DNA from: Norana najaformis | Lineage: Eukaryota > Annelida > Clitellata > Crassiclitellata > Hormogastridae | Direction: 5' to 3' | DNA: 64,000 bases | NCBI GenBank assembly: GCA_964023275.1 | Contig: OZ029920.1 | Span: 3,897,438-3,961,437 of the forward strand | Shown here: positions 32,017-44,525 of the stretch, one piece after another | How the letters are laid out: each line of letters opens with the position of its first letter | Position numbering within the stretch: the stretch's first letter is position 1 | Position numbers and translations under genes: made by a program | The notes under the pieces: generated by a model | Database searches by the model: none | The model's input: the letters and a program-made list of their open reading frames with translations, nothing else | What the model was told of the DNA's origin: nothing

Positions 32017-32950
32017 TATTTTTATTACGAAAATATGTAACGCGCACAAGGTCACACCGAAATGCAAATCGGAGGCGCGGATAGTTAAAAGAGTTACATA
32101 TCCAGATGTTTGAAAGCCACAGCATCGCTAGAGAGATACTTTCTGTTGACCAGAAACCGCTACAAAACTATAAAATAATAAGTTCGCCAGTATTTAGGAG
32201 AATTATTGATTAATATTAGTATCCACTGTTTGGCTGACAGGTAATTGGACCTCGATTCGATTAAATTTTATAGTGTTCTGCTTCTTGCTACCGATTGTAG
32301 CAGCGGTAGTTCCAGTGTTCAACGACATCTTGTGGCATCTTGTCCTTCACCCTGGCTTCGGACTGGCACTTCCCGATTGAAGGCAGTGGCGGAGTTGATA
32401 ACCATAAATGTAGTAGTTACACTGTTTAAAGACAGCTTATGTTATCAAAGGCCGTTATCGTCGCCCTCCTCCTTTATCCAGGCTTGGGACTGGCACTACA
32501 TCCAAACAAGACAGTGACGGAGTTTAACAGTAGGCCTAGTTCTTCAGTTTAAGGACATCTTATGGCATCAAAGGCTGTTGACGACGCTCTCTCCTCCACT
32601 TCAAATCGCTTTTTTTGGACGCCAAATACTCCTAATTTCTGTTTAATCTATCGCTAGTAATCAAAGGCGGTATAAATATCAATAATAATGCCGACTTTAG
32701 TAATTATTCTGCTATTTAGTTCTTACTCTAGCTTTTCAAATGGAAGACGTTTTTGATTACACTTTCACTTGAGGCGATCATCGATTCAAGTATTGAGCAT
32801 TATGATAACGGCGCTATAGAAGTGATCAGTTTAATTTATTTCTTATTCTTTTTCATTATTATTTTTAAATAGTTTTGCTGCTGTGATTACTGTTTCCGTT
32901 GCTATTGCTGTTGCTGCCGCTGCCACTGCCAGTGCCACTGTTATTGTTTG

Positions 32951-32953
32951 TTA

Positions 32954-33034
<81 letters not shown>

Positions 33035-33090
33035 GCATTAGCATTAGCATTAGCATTAGCATTAGCATTATTAGCATTATTAGTATTATT
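32951..33090. repeat. (TTA)n followed by (TTAGCA)n
   Basis: About 25 TTA units pass directly into seven hexamers of TTAGCA, then mixed TTA/TTAGCA. The hexamer looks like a point-mutated double TTA unit that then expanded as a unit of its own. It is not a known telomere repeat. Confidence 0.9.
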
Positions 33091-33479
33091 ATCCATATTA
33101 TATGTTTCTTTGCAAGCATTATGTCCTGAGTTACAGTTGATGAGAAATAACGGCCAAGTCTTTTGTATGCCTGTTGGTTTTTACTCTTACTCGTTTTACT
33201 TTCACTTTTCTTGTACTTTAGAACTGGTTCCAATAAATTATGTTTTCTTCCAAAAAAGTCTTGTTAACAAGTTCTTCTCTAACCACAGGGTATTCAGATT
33301 ACGGGAAAAGATATCGAAAGTCATTGTTTAGGTTCATATAGAAATGGAGAGGCAGAGGATTGGATCGATCAGGATAGGATTTCTTGAAAATTTCGTACTC
33401 TAGTATTGAGAGTTGAAAGACATGTTACGGCTGGCAGAGCCGTTGAAGTCGACCACACATTACAAATCAATCGATGGTA

Positions 33480-34500
33480 ATTAAACGAAAATAAGGAATA
33501 AAATTATAACTCAGAGAAACAGCGATATAAAGGTGTGCAAACGTAATATAATATATTTTATTAGTATTAGTTTCCAACGATATCTGATGGCTGCCAGAGC
33601 CGTTGATATCAACCTTTACGTAACCTACATTTACTTTACCATTTTTTTACTATTCCTAAATTTCAGCGCTTAAACTAAGTCATCTAAAACTCACTGAATA
33701 TTAATATCGAGTGTTTAACGGCATCTTGTGGCTGCCAGGACCATTGACGTTGGTCTTACCTACATTTCTGTACATAAATCAAGCTGGTTCAATCTACACG
33801 TACAGAAGTCGAAAATAGTAGTTTCGGTTAAATAACACACGAAATATTTTAAGCAGTAATCGCTTTTAAAAGACATTTTGGGCCGCTGAGACCCTCATTG
33901 TCGACCTTCGCTTAGGTCTACATTTATAATTACAACCGAATTAATAAGCTTTGCCAGAAAAATTTACTATATATAAAAGTCGTGGAAAAGTAGCCTATTT
34001 ATGAGATTTAAATATATATAGATTCTGTGAAAGCGATTTAAAGGTGTCTAAACCATGCCTAACATTTTAAACTATTTCAATTGTCTAACAATATTTTGTG
34101 ACTACCAGAGCCGCTGACGTCGTCGACCTGAACTTTAAATCGGAAAGAACCGACATTTTACAGTAGTAAAGAATTTTTTATAGTAACAGAGCATCTTGTC
34201 GTCGGCGTCATCGTCATCATCATCATCATCATCATCATCACCACCACCACCAACAACAACAAAATCTTCATCATTATCACCATCACCATACCATCTTAAC
34301 CACGACCACCATAAACAAAACCAGGATAACTATCATCGTTGTTGTTATCATAATAACCATGATTAGAACAATGTCGTCTTCGTAACCATCAGTAATGCAA
34401 CGTTAATGTTCACTCCAAAGTAAATTTGAATCTCATAGTTAGAAAAAAATTGTTCATTTAAGTTCGTCTCACATTGTTATGTGCTAACAATCTGGTAAAT
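33480..34500 (+). repeat. About 1-kb island higher-order unit, copy at 33.5 kb
   Basis: The order is AACGAAAATAAGG, box A variant (33532), core B (33579, 33713, 33866), box A (34035), core B (34085), a CAT/CAC-rich segment (34203-34262) and an AATGTCGTC.TCGTAA segment. The same order is found at 35700-36880 and, in pieces, at 25480-25900 plus 30143-30960, at 45540-46450, and at 62270-62720. Core B spacing is about 130-220 bases. Confidence 0.75.
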
Positions 34501-34670
34501 GTGAAATGAACATGCACACTGCTTTTATAGCGTCCGTATGGCCTTGACGCTTTTCATTTAATCCAATGGATACTTAGTCATGCGAAGTAGTCTTTACACC
34601 AGTGTAATTTCTCTTCCTTCAACGCTTCTTCTGCATCGGCCGTACTACGGCGCAATATAAATTGTCTTAT

Positions 34671-34704
34671 TCTTCTTATTATTATTATTATTTAATTATT
34701 ATTA

Positions 34705-34785
<81 letters not shown>

Positions 34786-34829
34786 GACGACGACGATGAT
34801 GATGATGACGACGATGATGATGATAATAC
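34671..34829. repeat. (TTA)n then (GAC/GAT)n microsatellite behind a LINE- or SINE-like 3' end
   Basis: The tract follows CGTACTACGGCGCAATATAAATTGT-type text (about 34637-34668), which is close to the 3' end of the LINE fragment at 62940-62965 (TTACGGCGCTAAATAAATTG). The TTA run is therefore probably an expanded retrotransposon tail. Confidence 0.7.
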
Positions 34830-35039
34830 ACAATGAAATACATTAATAATTATACAATCACACAATTAGCGATTTAGCGCATATAAACAATATGGGACGA
34901 ATGAAAAAAATTAAGCAGTATTTCAGTAAAGTATGATGTTATCCGACTCAGTTTATAACGACTTCTTAACAAATTTCGTAACGAAATTAATTTTTATGGC
35001 TGCTTACATAGACCGAACTGAAAAAGGAGACATACGACG

Positions 35040-35520
35040 GAGTAGTTCCTCAGTTTAACGACATCTTATGGCATCAAAGGCCGTTGCCGTCGCCCTCCTC
35101 CTTTATCCAGGCTTGGGACTGGCACTACCCCCAAAGAAGACAGTGGCGGAGTTCGAACTGAGCTATATATGACGTCGGAAAACCCGATTTACAGGTGTCT
35201 AAGTGTACCTGATGTTATAAATAGTAAACGAAAATCGCAAATTTAAGAATTTCTGATGCGCTTTCTAACAGCTAAACTCATTGTACCAGCCGATTCACGA
35301 GCGCTGCGTCCGGTCTGAGGAGCTATCCCGAGACATCATATGAGGAAAAAATTAGGATGCCAGAAGACCAGTGGAAAACAGATGAACTGTGAAAGTGAGT
35401 TGTCTTTAGCTTGAGGGAAATGGGAAGGTGGGAGTTTTGATGGTTCAGGGTAGAATCTCTTCAACAGGTAGAACTTTCATATCGAGTGTTTAACTTTATT
35501 TTGTGGCTGTCAGAGTTTGA
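35040..35520 (+). repeat. 480-bp higher-order unit starting with core C (partner 49965-50480)
   Basis: Both copies run: core C, a box A variant, GATCGTAAAT/GTAAACGAAAATCGCAAATTT, an AGCCGATTCAC.AG.GCT segment, a segment with GGGAAGG.(G)GAG and TTTGATGGT(T/C)CAGGGTAG, then ATATCGAGTGTTTAA. They are 15 kb apart in the same orientation. Confidence 0.7.
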
Positions 35521-35699
35521 CGTCGACCATATCTTACATAATGCACAGCAGACCTAGACGATACTAAGCTATTGCCGTTGTTTCTGTTTAACGACCCTGT
35601 GTCATAACTACGATGATTAGCGTCGCCCTCTTCCTTTATCCACGCTTGGGACTGGCACCTCCCAAGTAGGGCAGTGGCGGAGTTAACTACTAAGCTATT

Positions 35700-36880
35700 G
35701 GACGAAAATACGTTATATATAACATCCTAAATCAACGATATAAAGGTGTTTAAGGTAACCTGATATTTTTATGAGTATTAAGTGTTTAACGACATCCTAG
35801 GGCTGATAGTGCCGTTGACATCGACTTTTCCTTAATTTACATTTGATAAACCATTTTAGAAATCACACACCAGTGCTTAAATGAAGTCATATAAACCTTG
35901 TTGAAAATTATTCTTGAGTGTTTAACGCCATCTTGTGGTTACTAGGTTCATTAACGCTGATCTTACCAACCAATCCATACATATACCAAGTTGGTTTAGA
36001 TCGTTTATCGTTTAGATATACAGCAGCAGAAAATAATTATTTCGGTTAAGTAGCCCAGAAAATATTTTAAACACTAATCGAAATTAAAAGACATCCATTA
36101 ATATTTCCCGACATTTTATGGGGGCCTTAATGTCGACCTTCGCTTAGCCTATACTCCTAGTAACTGCTGATACAATTAGCGATTTTAATCAATGACGTGT
36201 GGAAAAACAATTTCAAAGTGTCTGCGTAACTTTATACAATTCTAGCAGTTTCTAGTGACTTCCACTTCCTTGCGAAACGAATTGTTATAGTCCGTTCAAT
36301 TCGACCGTACCCCACATACGAACTACTAAGGGACATTTATTAATAACGATTTCACCAAAATAATGAATATATAAAGTCGGTAAACGGAATTTAAAGGTGT
36401 CTAAAACCCCTTCCATTTTTAAAAATATTTGAGAGTTTAACGTCATCGTTTGGTCTCTAAAACCGCCAACGTCGACCTTTACCTTCTGGTGGGAAGCGCC
36501 TACACTTCACCGTAGGAAAGCATTTTTTACAGAAACAAACATTTAGTCGACAACGTCTTTATTATTACCATCACCATCATCGTCGTCATCGTCATCATAT
36601 TGGCCAACAGCAACAACAACATCATCATCATCATCATCAACAACAACAACAACATCAACAGTCTCAGCAACAACAGCAATAGCAACAGCAACAACAACAC
36701 GGACATTATTTTCCTCGTTGTTGTAATCATAACTATGGTCGGAATAACGTCGACTTCGTAATGCAATGGAGCTGTTCACCCTAATGTCAATATAAATCTG
36801 AAAATTTGTAAGCAATATTTTTCGCAAAATTCGTCTCACATATGATTGTTGTATGCCTCTAAATTGGTAAAAGAAAATTC
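35700..36880 (+). repeat. About 1-kb island higher-order unit, second copy
   Basis: It has the same module order as 33480-34500. Core B copies are near 35790, 35922, 36105 and 36430, with box A variants near 35742 and 36392. It ends in a CAT/CAA-rich segment (36560-36700) that opens long but meaningless reading frames. Confidence 0.75.
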
Positions 36881-36945
36881 GAATGTGTATAGCTACCGTA
36901 TGACTTGAAGCCTGTTTATTTAATCCATTATATCTGTGTGTATTT

Positions 36946-37307
36946 TGTTACGTGCTGGCGTTCGTAGCTCGTTGTCCTTCGGGGGATGGACCAGAAAACA
37001 ACGTAACACTGTTTAAAGTTCTCTTTTTCCCCGACGACATCAGAACATTTGCATTTCAAGACATCAACTTTTCAACATCAGTTCGTCAAGAAGAAAGATG
37101 AACGAAGAACGAAGAACAACGAATCAACCAACAATCAACCCTCCTACTGTTTAAGCTCTCTCTTTTATACTAGTTTCCACGCTTAATGAGGCACCACTCC
37201 TTCAGACACTCCCAACTATCCAAACATCTGTTATCTCATAGATGTTACAAGGACACGTGTCTCCACCAACACACCTCCTGCCTCAGATCACACGTGAACT
37301 TGTAACA
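36946..37307. mobile_element. Possible solo LTR (362 bp)
   Basis: The segment starts TGTTACG and ends TTGTAACA, giving the TG...CA ends and short inverted TGTTAC/GTAACA termini typical of Gypsy-like LTRs. It is clearly different from the surrounding island repeats, richer in C and A, and contains a TTTATACTA TATA-like box near 37175. A flanking target-site duplication is not evident (TATTT versus ATATA), which weakens the call. It could instead be a non-autonomous DNA element. Confidence 0.4.
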
Positions 37308-37504
37308 ATATATAATTATATAAATTCATTGCATACTTTGTTAAACGAAAATTAGGAGTATATATATCATCAACAAGAAAACGATTTAAAGGTGTACAAA
37401 CACAGTTGAATACAATTTTTATAATCAGTTGTTAGGTTTTCCTTTAAACACCTTGTATCGGTTCTACCATCATTATTTGCGTCCCATTATCGCGCGTTTC
37501 AATT

Positions 37505-39350
37505 CACGCCACTGCAGTACTCCGGTTGTGCCAGTCCCAAGCCTGGATAAAGGGGAGGGCGACTTTAAGGCCCTTTGATGCCATCAGATGTCGTTAAAAA
37601 CTGGTAGTACTACTAAATTTTTTACAATTCAAATGTCTGGATGATTGCATTTGGCAGATTAAGGTAGACGTAAAACGACCTTAGTTGACGTAAGATGTCG
37701 TTACATACCGGAAACTACTAATAATAATGGATACTGGAAAAGACAAATGTAGTGATTTTTGAAAACTCACAGAATTTATGAAGTCCATAAGAGCTATTTA
37801 AAGGTGTCGAAACTGCGCATTAAACAGTTTGTGTATGAGACATCGGTTCCTCTATGGGGCAACGCTCGTTCACGACTAAGTTCGAAGACCGGATAAAGGA
37901 GAAGAATGCCGATGCAAATCATTTTCGTTGTGATACATCATCGTTACACATAAACACCTTAGAGATTATAGTTGTTTTTTTTATTTATTTATAAGAAAAC
38001 ATAAATTAAGGTTTACGTCAAAGGCGTTGAACAATGGAAACCACTATTAAAGAAAATAGTAGCAGTATAAAATAACAGATGGATAAAGTACTGTCGACAT
38101 CAAAGACCCTGCCAGCCACAAGATGTCGTTAAACGCAGGATACAAAATATAAATTTGAAACAATAATATAAAGATACACTAGGGCGATAATGTAGGGTGA
38201 ATTCAGTTTCAGACTCACCCAAAAGGTACGTATAAGGTCGACGTCCAAGGCCCAGGTTCCCATGAGAAACTGATTTCTTATACTCCCTAGTAGCGACAAC
38301 ATGTCGCTAAGCATTCAATACTATTTAACAGCATAAGCTCCAGCCTTTATTCGAAAACTCCGCCACTGCCTTCGGTCGGGTAGTGTCACTTCCAAGCCTT
38401 TATATCGTTATTTCTAGTAATTATTTTCCTAATTCTTATTTTCATTCAAGCGAGGAACTCCGCCTCTGCTTTCAACCGGATAGTGCCAGTCGCCAGCTTG
38501 GATAAAGGAGTAGGGCGACGTCAAAGGCCTTTGATGCCATAAGATGTCGTTAAACATTGAAACTACTAATAGTCAATTGGCTGGATGACTGCATTTGGCG
38601 GATTAAGGGAAACGACTCTGGCTGACGTCAGATGTCGTTACACACCGTAGAGGCGTGTAGACTACAACTAGTAGTTCCAATGTTTTAATAGATACTGAAA
38701 AAAGTGAGATCTAGTATTTGGAGGAAACCTGTTGGGAATTTATAAAGTCGATAAGAGCTATTTAAAGGTGTCTAAACTGAGCTTATAATGTTATTTTGTG
38801 TTTGAAACATTAGTTCCGCTTTGGCGGCCACGGCCGTTGACGTCTAAGTTCGAAGACTGGAGAAAGGAGCAGAATGCCGATGCAAATCATTCTTCGTTGT
38901 GATGCATCATCGTTAAACAGCTACAACACCAGAGATTATAGTTGTTTTTCGTTTATAAGTAAACGTGAATTAAGGCCTACGCCAACGGCCTTGACAGTTG
39001 CAAGATGTCGATAAACGTAAGATACAGAATACAAATTAGAAACAATAATATAAAAATACGGTAGGGCGATAATGTAGGATGTATTCAGCTTCATGCTCTC
39101 CCAAAAAGTACGTATGAAGTCGACGTCCATGGCCCTGGGCCCCGCAAGAAACTGATGTGTTATATATCAACTAATGGTATTTGGTGTGTGTCGACACCTT
39201 TAAAGCTTGCCGACGTTATAAATTACTCTCTTTACGTTCAAACGGCTTAAACTCTGCCACTGACTTGCTTGGGGTAGGGTCAGTCCCAAGACAGGATAAA
39301 GGAGGAGGGCGACGGCAACGGCCTTTGATGCCATAAGATGTCGTTAAACA
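37505..39350 (-). repeat. Tandem higher-order repeat: two 0.8-0.95-kb units plus the start of a third
   Basis: Each unit begins with an inverted core C (37505-37602, 38457-38562, 39247-39350). It continues through GATGACTGCATTTGGC, GATGTCGTTACA, AAGAGCTATTTAAAGGTGTC, GAATGCCGATGCAAATCATT, GAGATTATAGTTGTTTTT, a CACAAGATGTCGTTAAACG-type core B, and GGGCGATAATGTAGG. The last 200 bases also occur singly at 31010-31250 and 48890-49060. Confidence 0.8.
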
Positions 39351-39589
39351 TTTGAACTACCACTGCAAACGTTAGACGCTCAGTAATGTTTCATTTGTGT
39401 TCGATAAAGTCACGAAACCTACACTGGAAGCGACAAAAATGTCGCTAAGCATTCAATACTTTTTAACAACATAAGTTCAAACCTTTATTCAGAAACTCCC
39501 TCCGCTCCTGCCGTATTCTGGTAGTGCCAGTCCCAAGCCTGGACAAAGGCCTTTGATGCCATAAGATGTCGTTAAACTGAGGAAGTACT

Positions 39590-40080
39590 ACCTTTACTCA
39601 GTGTTTTGGCGGATTTTGTTATTATGTGCATTTATTTGTTAAGTTACAAAACTGTTCTCAAGTGCCCGAAAATCGACGCAGTGTTTGAATTTTTTCAGGA
39701 AAGGAAACACTTGGTTCTTGATCAATTTTATTAACAGTCGTATAGGGGAATTTCCTATTTCGTCTGTAAATAAAATGATCTATGGACTGCTGAAGATTTT
39801 TTAGCAGTCATATGAAAATTTTTATACATTTTTAAAGGTTAATAATAATGATAACGACGACGATGATGATCAAGGAAACGGGGTAGATCCTGGTTGGAGA
39901 TGGAAATCTGTTTTCTTAAGTTCTTTTATTCGTTCAATTCATACAAAACATTGCTTAAACTTCGTCAATGCCCTTATCCTGATGGTGCCAGCCCGAAGAC
40001 TGAGTGAAGGAGAGTTGTTACGCTAACCATCTTCGTTATGAAACAGCATCGTTAAACAGAAACTACTACAAAACCATGCA
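39590..40080 (-). repeat. About 480-bp higher-order repeat, copy 2
   Basis: The sequence parallels 31370-31860 block for block, including the GTCGTATAGGG segment (39732), GATGATGATCAAGGAAACG (39860) and an inverted core D (39960-40060). Unlike copy 1 it does not run into a long microsatellite. Confidence 0.7.
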
Positions 40081-40599
40081 GTATATTTAGTAGGCCTTTA
40101 TTAAAGAGAAATAGTAATTAATATTAGTTTCCACTGTGAAATGGCATCGTATGGGCGACGACGAAATGTTAACTTGCAGTTAATGAGATTCACGACTTTG
40201 CGATTAACGAGAATGAAATTTATATAAAGACAGAAAAAGCGATATAAAGGTGTCTAAACGTTACCTAATAATTCATTATAAATATTAATTTAACTCTTTT
40301 TATAAACCATTAAGTTGCCTTTTTGAGGCTATACACTCCTAATTTTCGTTTAAACTCCCGCCAGACTGCACCACTGCCTTAATTCGGGTGGTGAGGTTCA
40401 AATCCTGGTTAAAAGAGGAAGACGGCGTTAATCAACTTCGTAATGACACAGCATCGTTACACAACAACTAAACGCAATAGATGCCTCTTTCCAAATTAAC
40501 TGCAGGTCTAATGCACCAGTATTAGTTTATCAGTGTGTATGCATTTAGACACTTGAGCACTGTCAACGGTAACCATGAAGTAATGCTTGTCGATTTTAT

Positions 40600-41050
40600 T
40601 GTTTGAGAAATATTGGAACTATTTATCAGTTGAAATAAGTAGTGAAATAACAGTTTATCTTTTAAAGATAAAATTAAGTCACTGTTGTACAAAAATTGTT
40701 CCACGGACAGTGAATGAGCTGCTTGTTGCAAATATGAATTTGATAGCCGTACTCCTATATTGTTTTTCGTCACTAATTCAAATGACATTCTCTTCTTTAG
40801 GTTGCTCTTCAGTCCTCCTCTCGTTGATTCTTCCCTCTTCATAAAAGTTTCTTTTCCCATAGCTCTTACTGTTTATTTCATTAAGACATTTTACATCTGT
40901 TATGATCGTACTTCCTAAGTAGCAGAACTGCCTGACCAGTTCCAACTCTTCATCATTTACTATTATTCTTACTGCTGTTTCTTCTTTTCTGCGTATCTAA
41001 CGGAATTCGACCCGACTTCTCCAAGGGTTAATGATTTTTAACTGCAGTTC
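40600..41050 (-). mobile_element. RTE-like LINE polymerase fragment
   Basis: On the minus strand, about 40985-40870 reads VRIIVNDEELELVRQFCYLG and then STIITDVKCLNEI, the I.vnge.LE.V..F.YLGS.I..DG..I motif of RTE/endonuclease-type LINEs. After a frameshift, 40860-40770 reads MGKETFMKREESTRGGLKSN and LKKRM, the continuation in that family. It is 5'- and 3'-truncated, and the rest is too decayed to read. Confidence 0.65.
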
Positions 41051-42094
41051 TGACTTGAAGCGATCATTGACTGATGCATTTGGCACTATAATAACGGCGC
41101 TATAGAAGCCATTAGGTTATTTTAGTTATAGTAGTGATAGTATCGAGTATTTGAAGACATATATTTTGTACGCAAAGCTGTTGATGACGACTTTACCTTA
41201 TCAATGAAGAAACCCTGAACTAAATAAGCAATTGACTTTACTAGTGGGTATAATTTCCTATAGTATTCTTTTCGGATGATCTCTTAAAGAAATTAAATTG
41301 TCAATTTGTGTTCTCATTTAGCAATTTGCATTAGAAATGTTGGTTGGTAATCTTCGTCATCAGATCTCTCGTCGCTTTCGCCAGGATTATTTATAACATT
41401 TTACGGTAGTTCTTGGGACCCAATGGGTTTATCGAACTTGAAATATTCATATATATTTTTGGAGAAAGCGATTTAAAGGTGTCTAAGAATAGGTTTACAT
41501 CAGTAAAAAAATCAAGTGTTGAGCGACATCTTACGACTACCAATACCTGTGGTCGTCGAACTTCCTTTGAACAATGTGTAACTATGATTCCTTTGTTATT
41601 TAAAAAAATAGCAAAAGAATCATTGTTACGGGTATTGTAACGTTACACTGCATTTATTTAGCGTTTCACTGAACATCTCATTACACGATCTTTTGTCTAT
41701 TCATAGAAATTGCGTGTCATTTTGTGTTACAACATCCGGCATAAATCGATGCCACGCCAATGCGTGTATGAAAATCTAGTCCATTCGAAAGGGCGAGACC
41801 AAGAAATGGAACTAAATGTGGGCCTATACAGTTTTATATGGCGACAGAATGGCAGCGAATTTATCGGATTTATCTTTTACCGATGCTGTCCGTTTGAATG
41901 GCTGCAACCGGCGTTTGAGTTTAGTTGTATTTCCAATGTTTAACGACGTCCTATGGCGTCAAAGGCCGTTGAAGTTACCCTCCTCCTTTACCCAGGTTTG
42001 GAACTGGCACTACCCGACGAAAGGCAGTGGCTGAGTTATCTATATATAGCATCGGGAAGAAATTATTTAAAGGTTTCTAAGCACAGCCTAATAT

Positions 42095-42285
42095 TTGCAA
42101 AATTTATATTTAAATGTAGACGACTTTCTACATCGACCGTATGGCCTCTACTCTTCTCATTTTTCAATGAATTAATCGGGTGATGTCCTTCACCAAAGCA
42201 GCCAGTTTGAAGTGGCGCCACGCCATTAAAGTCTCCGTGCCCGGGTCGTGCTAGCCCGAGATTTAAATCTCTGAAATAAGCCACG
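42095..42285 (-). repeat. SINE-like dispersed repeat, copy 4
   Basis: This is the best-preserved copy. On the minus strand it reads TTTCAGAGATTTAAATCTC, GGGCTAGCACGACCC, GGTGAAGGACATCACCCGAT, TTGAAAAATGAGAAGAGTAG, then AGACGTCTACATTTAAATATAAATTT-like tail text. A frame with FRDLNLGLARPGHGDFNG runs through it. It sits inside the island between plus-oriented core C (41932) and inverted core C (42727). Confidence 0.6.
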
Positions 42286-42879
42286 ATCGGGACCAACAGC
42301 CTAAGAAGTCTAGTTCAACTGTCCTTCACCAAGACGGCCAAGGCTCAAACAAAACTGTTAACTTATATCGGAAATATTCGTCTATTTTTATAACTAGAAA
42401 ATTTGCCAGAACTAGGAATATATTTTTGAAGCAAATTCCCAGAATTAACTAAAACTGTAGTCGATCAGTTAAGATAATTTTTAGATTAGAATTGATTAGA
42501 TTAGCCTAGATTTGATCAAACAACAAATTGTCCTAATTAGCACGCACTCTCCAGGAAAGCTATGTTTTTGCTTTAACTAGCAGTAAGGGATATTAAAACA
42601 GAATGTCAGATAAAGTCAGGAAAAAACCCTGGCAGCCACAAGATGTCGACAAAAATTTATTACTACTAATAATGTTAGACTGTTTGCACAACTTTAAATC
42701 GGCTCATTTTTTCGATCACTAGTTGGGTAACTCCGCCACTGCCTTTAGTCGGGTAGCGCCGGTCCGAAGCCTGGATAAAGGAGGAGGGCGACGTCAACGG
42801 GCTTTGTACTATAAGATGTCGTTAAACTGAGGAACTGCTATCGCTAGTTCTATAGTGTGCTTGGTTATAATCGTCACAT

Positions 42880-44525
42880 GATAATAATAATAATACTAAT
42901 TAGAAACTTCTAATGCGCCGGTGTCTAATGCACAAGGCATCAACCGATGGCTCACCAAAGTCAAGCCGCAATCAGGTCAGTATCCAAAAGGTCAGTCCAC
43001 AGGACAGAGAGGCAGCCTACGGTGGATAAGCAATTTGAAAAAGGCACGCTTTAAGTTGAGAACGAAATGACAAAAGCGACTGAGCAGAACGAACAGACAC
43101 AGGAAGGGAGTTCCAAAATTTAGGTCCAGCAACTGAAAAAGCCCGTTTACCCAGAACAGTTCTAGTCCAAGGTATGACCAGAGAAAGACAATCAGATGAC
43201 CTTGCTGAATAATGGTAAGTCTGGGGAATAAGGACTGATTTTAAGTATTGTGGTTGGCCACAGTTCAATGTTTTATAAACTGTAAGTCCCAATTTGAAAC
43301 AAATCCTTTGCCGAACAGGAAGCCAATGTAAAGATTTAAGCACAGGGGTAATGTGCTCAAATTTTGAAGTATTTGTTATAGCTCTAGCCAAGGAATTCTG
43401 AATCTTTGGAGTTTCTGCATATTTGACTTTGTGATACCAACAAGGATTGAGTTACAGTAGTCTAGGCGACTACAGCCCAATGCGTTAGCCAATGATAATT
43501 CTGCGTATGTCACGAATATACATATACGACGATTTACAGACACCATTTACATAGTTTGTGAGAGACATAGTAGAATCAAAAATAACGCCCAAGTCACGAG
43601 CAGTATCAGACAATTCAACAATTGAGTCACCCAGCTTTAAGGATTTAAGCCATTCAAACTTTATCAGTTGCTGTGGAGTGCCCAGAAGTAGAAATTCAGT
43701 CTTCGATGGGTTAAGGAAAAGTTTATTTGCTGCCATCCACACTGTAGCTCCTCAAAGGCATCAAGCAACAGCTGTGCAGATGAGTGACAAGACAAACTGT
43801 CAAATGAAATGTTGATTTGGGAATCATCTGCATATAAATGATATCCTAATGAATGATTGTCCAGCAATGTACCTAAAGATGTGGTGTATAATGTAAACAA
43901 CAGAGGACCAAGTACAGAACCCTGCGGAACACCACAGGTCAACAAAGCACTAGATGAATAATATCAATTTATATATACTGATTGAGTGAGTGGGCTGAGA
44001 TAAGTAGCAAACCAATGTAGGGCAGGACCAGAAACCCCAAACCAGTGCTGGAGACGATGCAAAAGGAGAGAATGGTCCACAGTGTCAAAGCCAGCAGGCA
44101 AATCAAGGAGAACAAGAGCTGTCACCTTACCCTTATCCATGGAGCACATGATATCATTATGAACAGCAAGAAGTGCAGATTCTGTTGAATGAAACTTGCG
44201 GTAAGCGGACTGAAATGGAGAGATTAGCGAGTTGGAAGATAGGTGGGTTCGCATACGATCCAAAACTACCTGTTCAAGAATTTTAGATACAAAATTTTAA
44301 GTTGAGATGGGTCTGAAATTAAACAGGCCACCTGGGTCGAGAGAATGTTTCTTTAGCAGAGGATGAACTATGGTATGAGCAAAACCAAATGGGAAAGATC
44401 CCTCAAGCAATGAGAAATTGATTATTGGTGTAATAGTTGGACCCAAGACATCAAAGCACTCTTTCAGAAAAGATGTAGGAATGGTGTCAAGGAGACAGCT
44501 TTTGCTAGGTGAAGAAAATATGAGC
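42880..44525 (-). mobile_element. 5'-truncated LINE (L2/CR1-like) with reverse-transcriptase core
   Basis: Reading on the minus strand from 44525: CLLDTIPTSFLKECFDVLGP, then NFSLLEGSFPFGFAHTIV, LFNFRPIST, a stop, FVSKILEQVVLDRM, SAYRKFHSTESALLAVHND, LVLLDLPAGFDTVDH (catalytic block A), [24 protein letters not shown] (catalytic YADD), and finally LHWLPVRQRI, FSVAGPKFWNSLPVSVR with the stop near 43018. The 3' UTR ends in a short (ATT)n tail at 42884-42898. One stop and at least one frameshift (about 43950) make it inactive; the endonuclease part is missing. It is the longest LINE in the window and interrupts island sequence (inverted core B at 44530-44560). Confidence 0.88.

Noticed and set aside
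33034-33090. TTAGCA hexamers as an interstitial telomere
   Set aside because: The unit is not TTAGGG and it grades into plain TTA repeats.
31790-33331. Poly-Ile, poly-Leu and poly-Ser frames
   Set aside because: Trinucleotide TTA/GTA repeats only; no unique flanking coding sequence.
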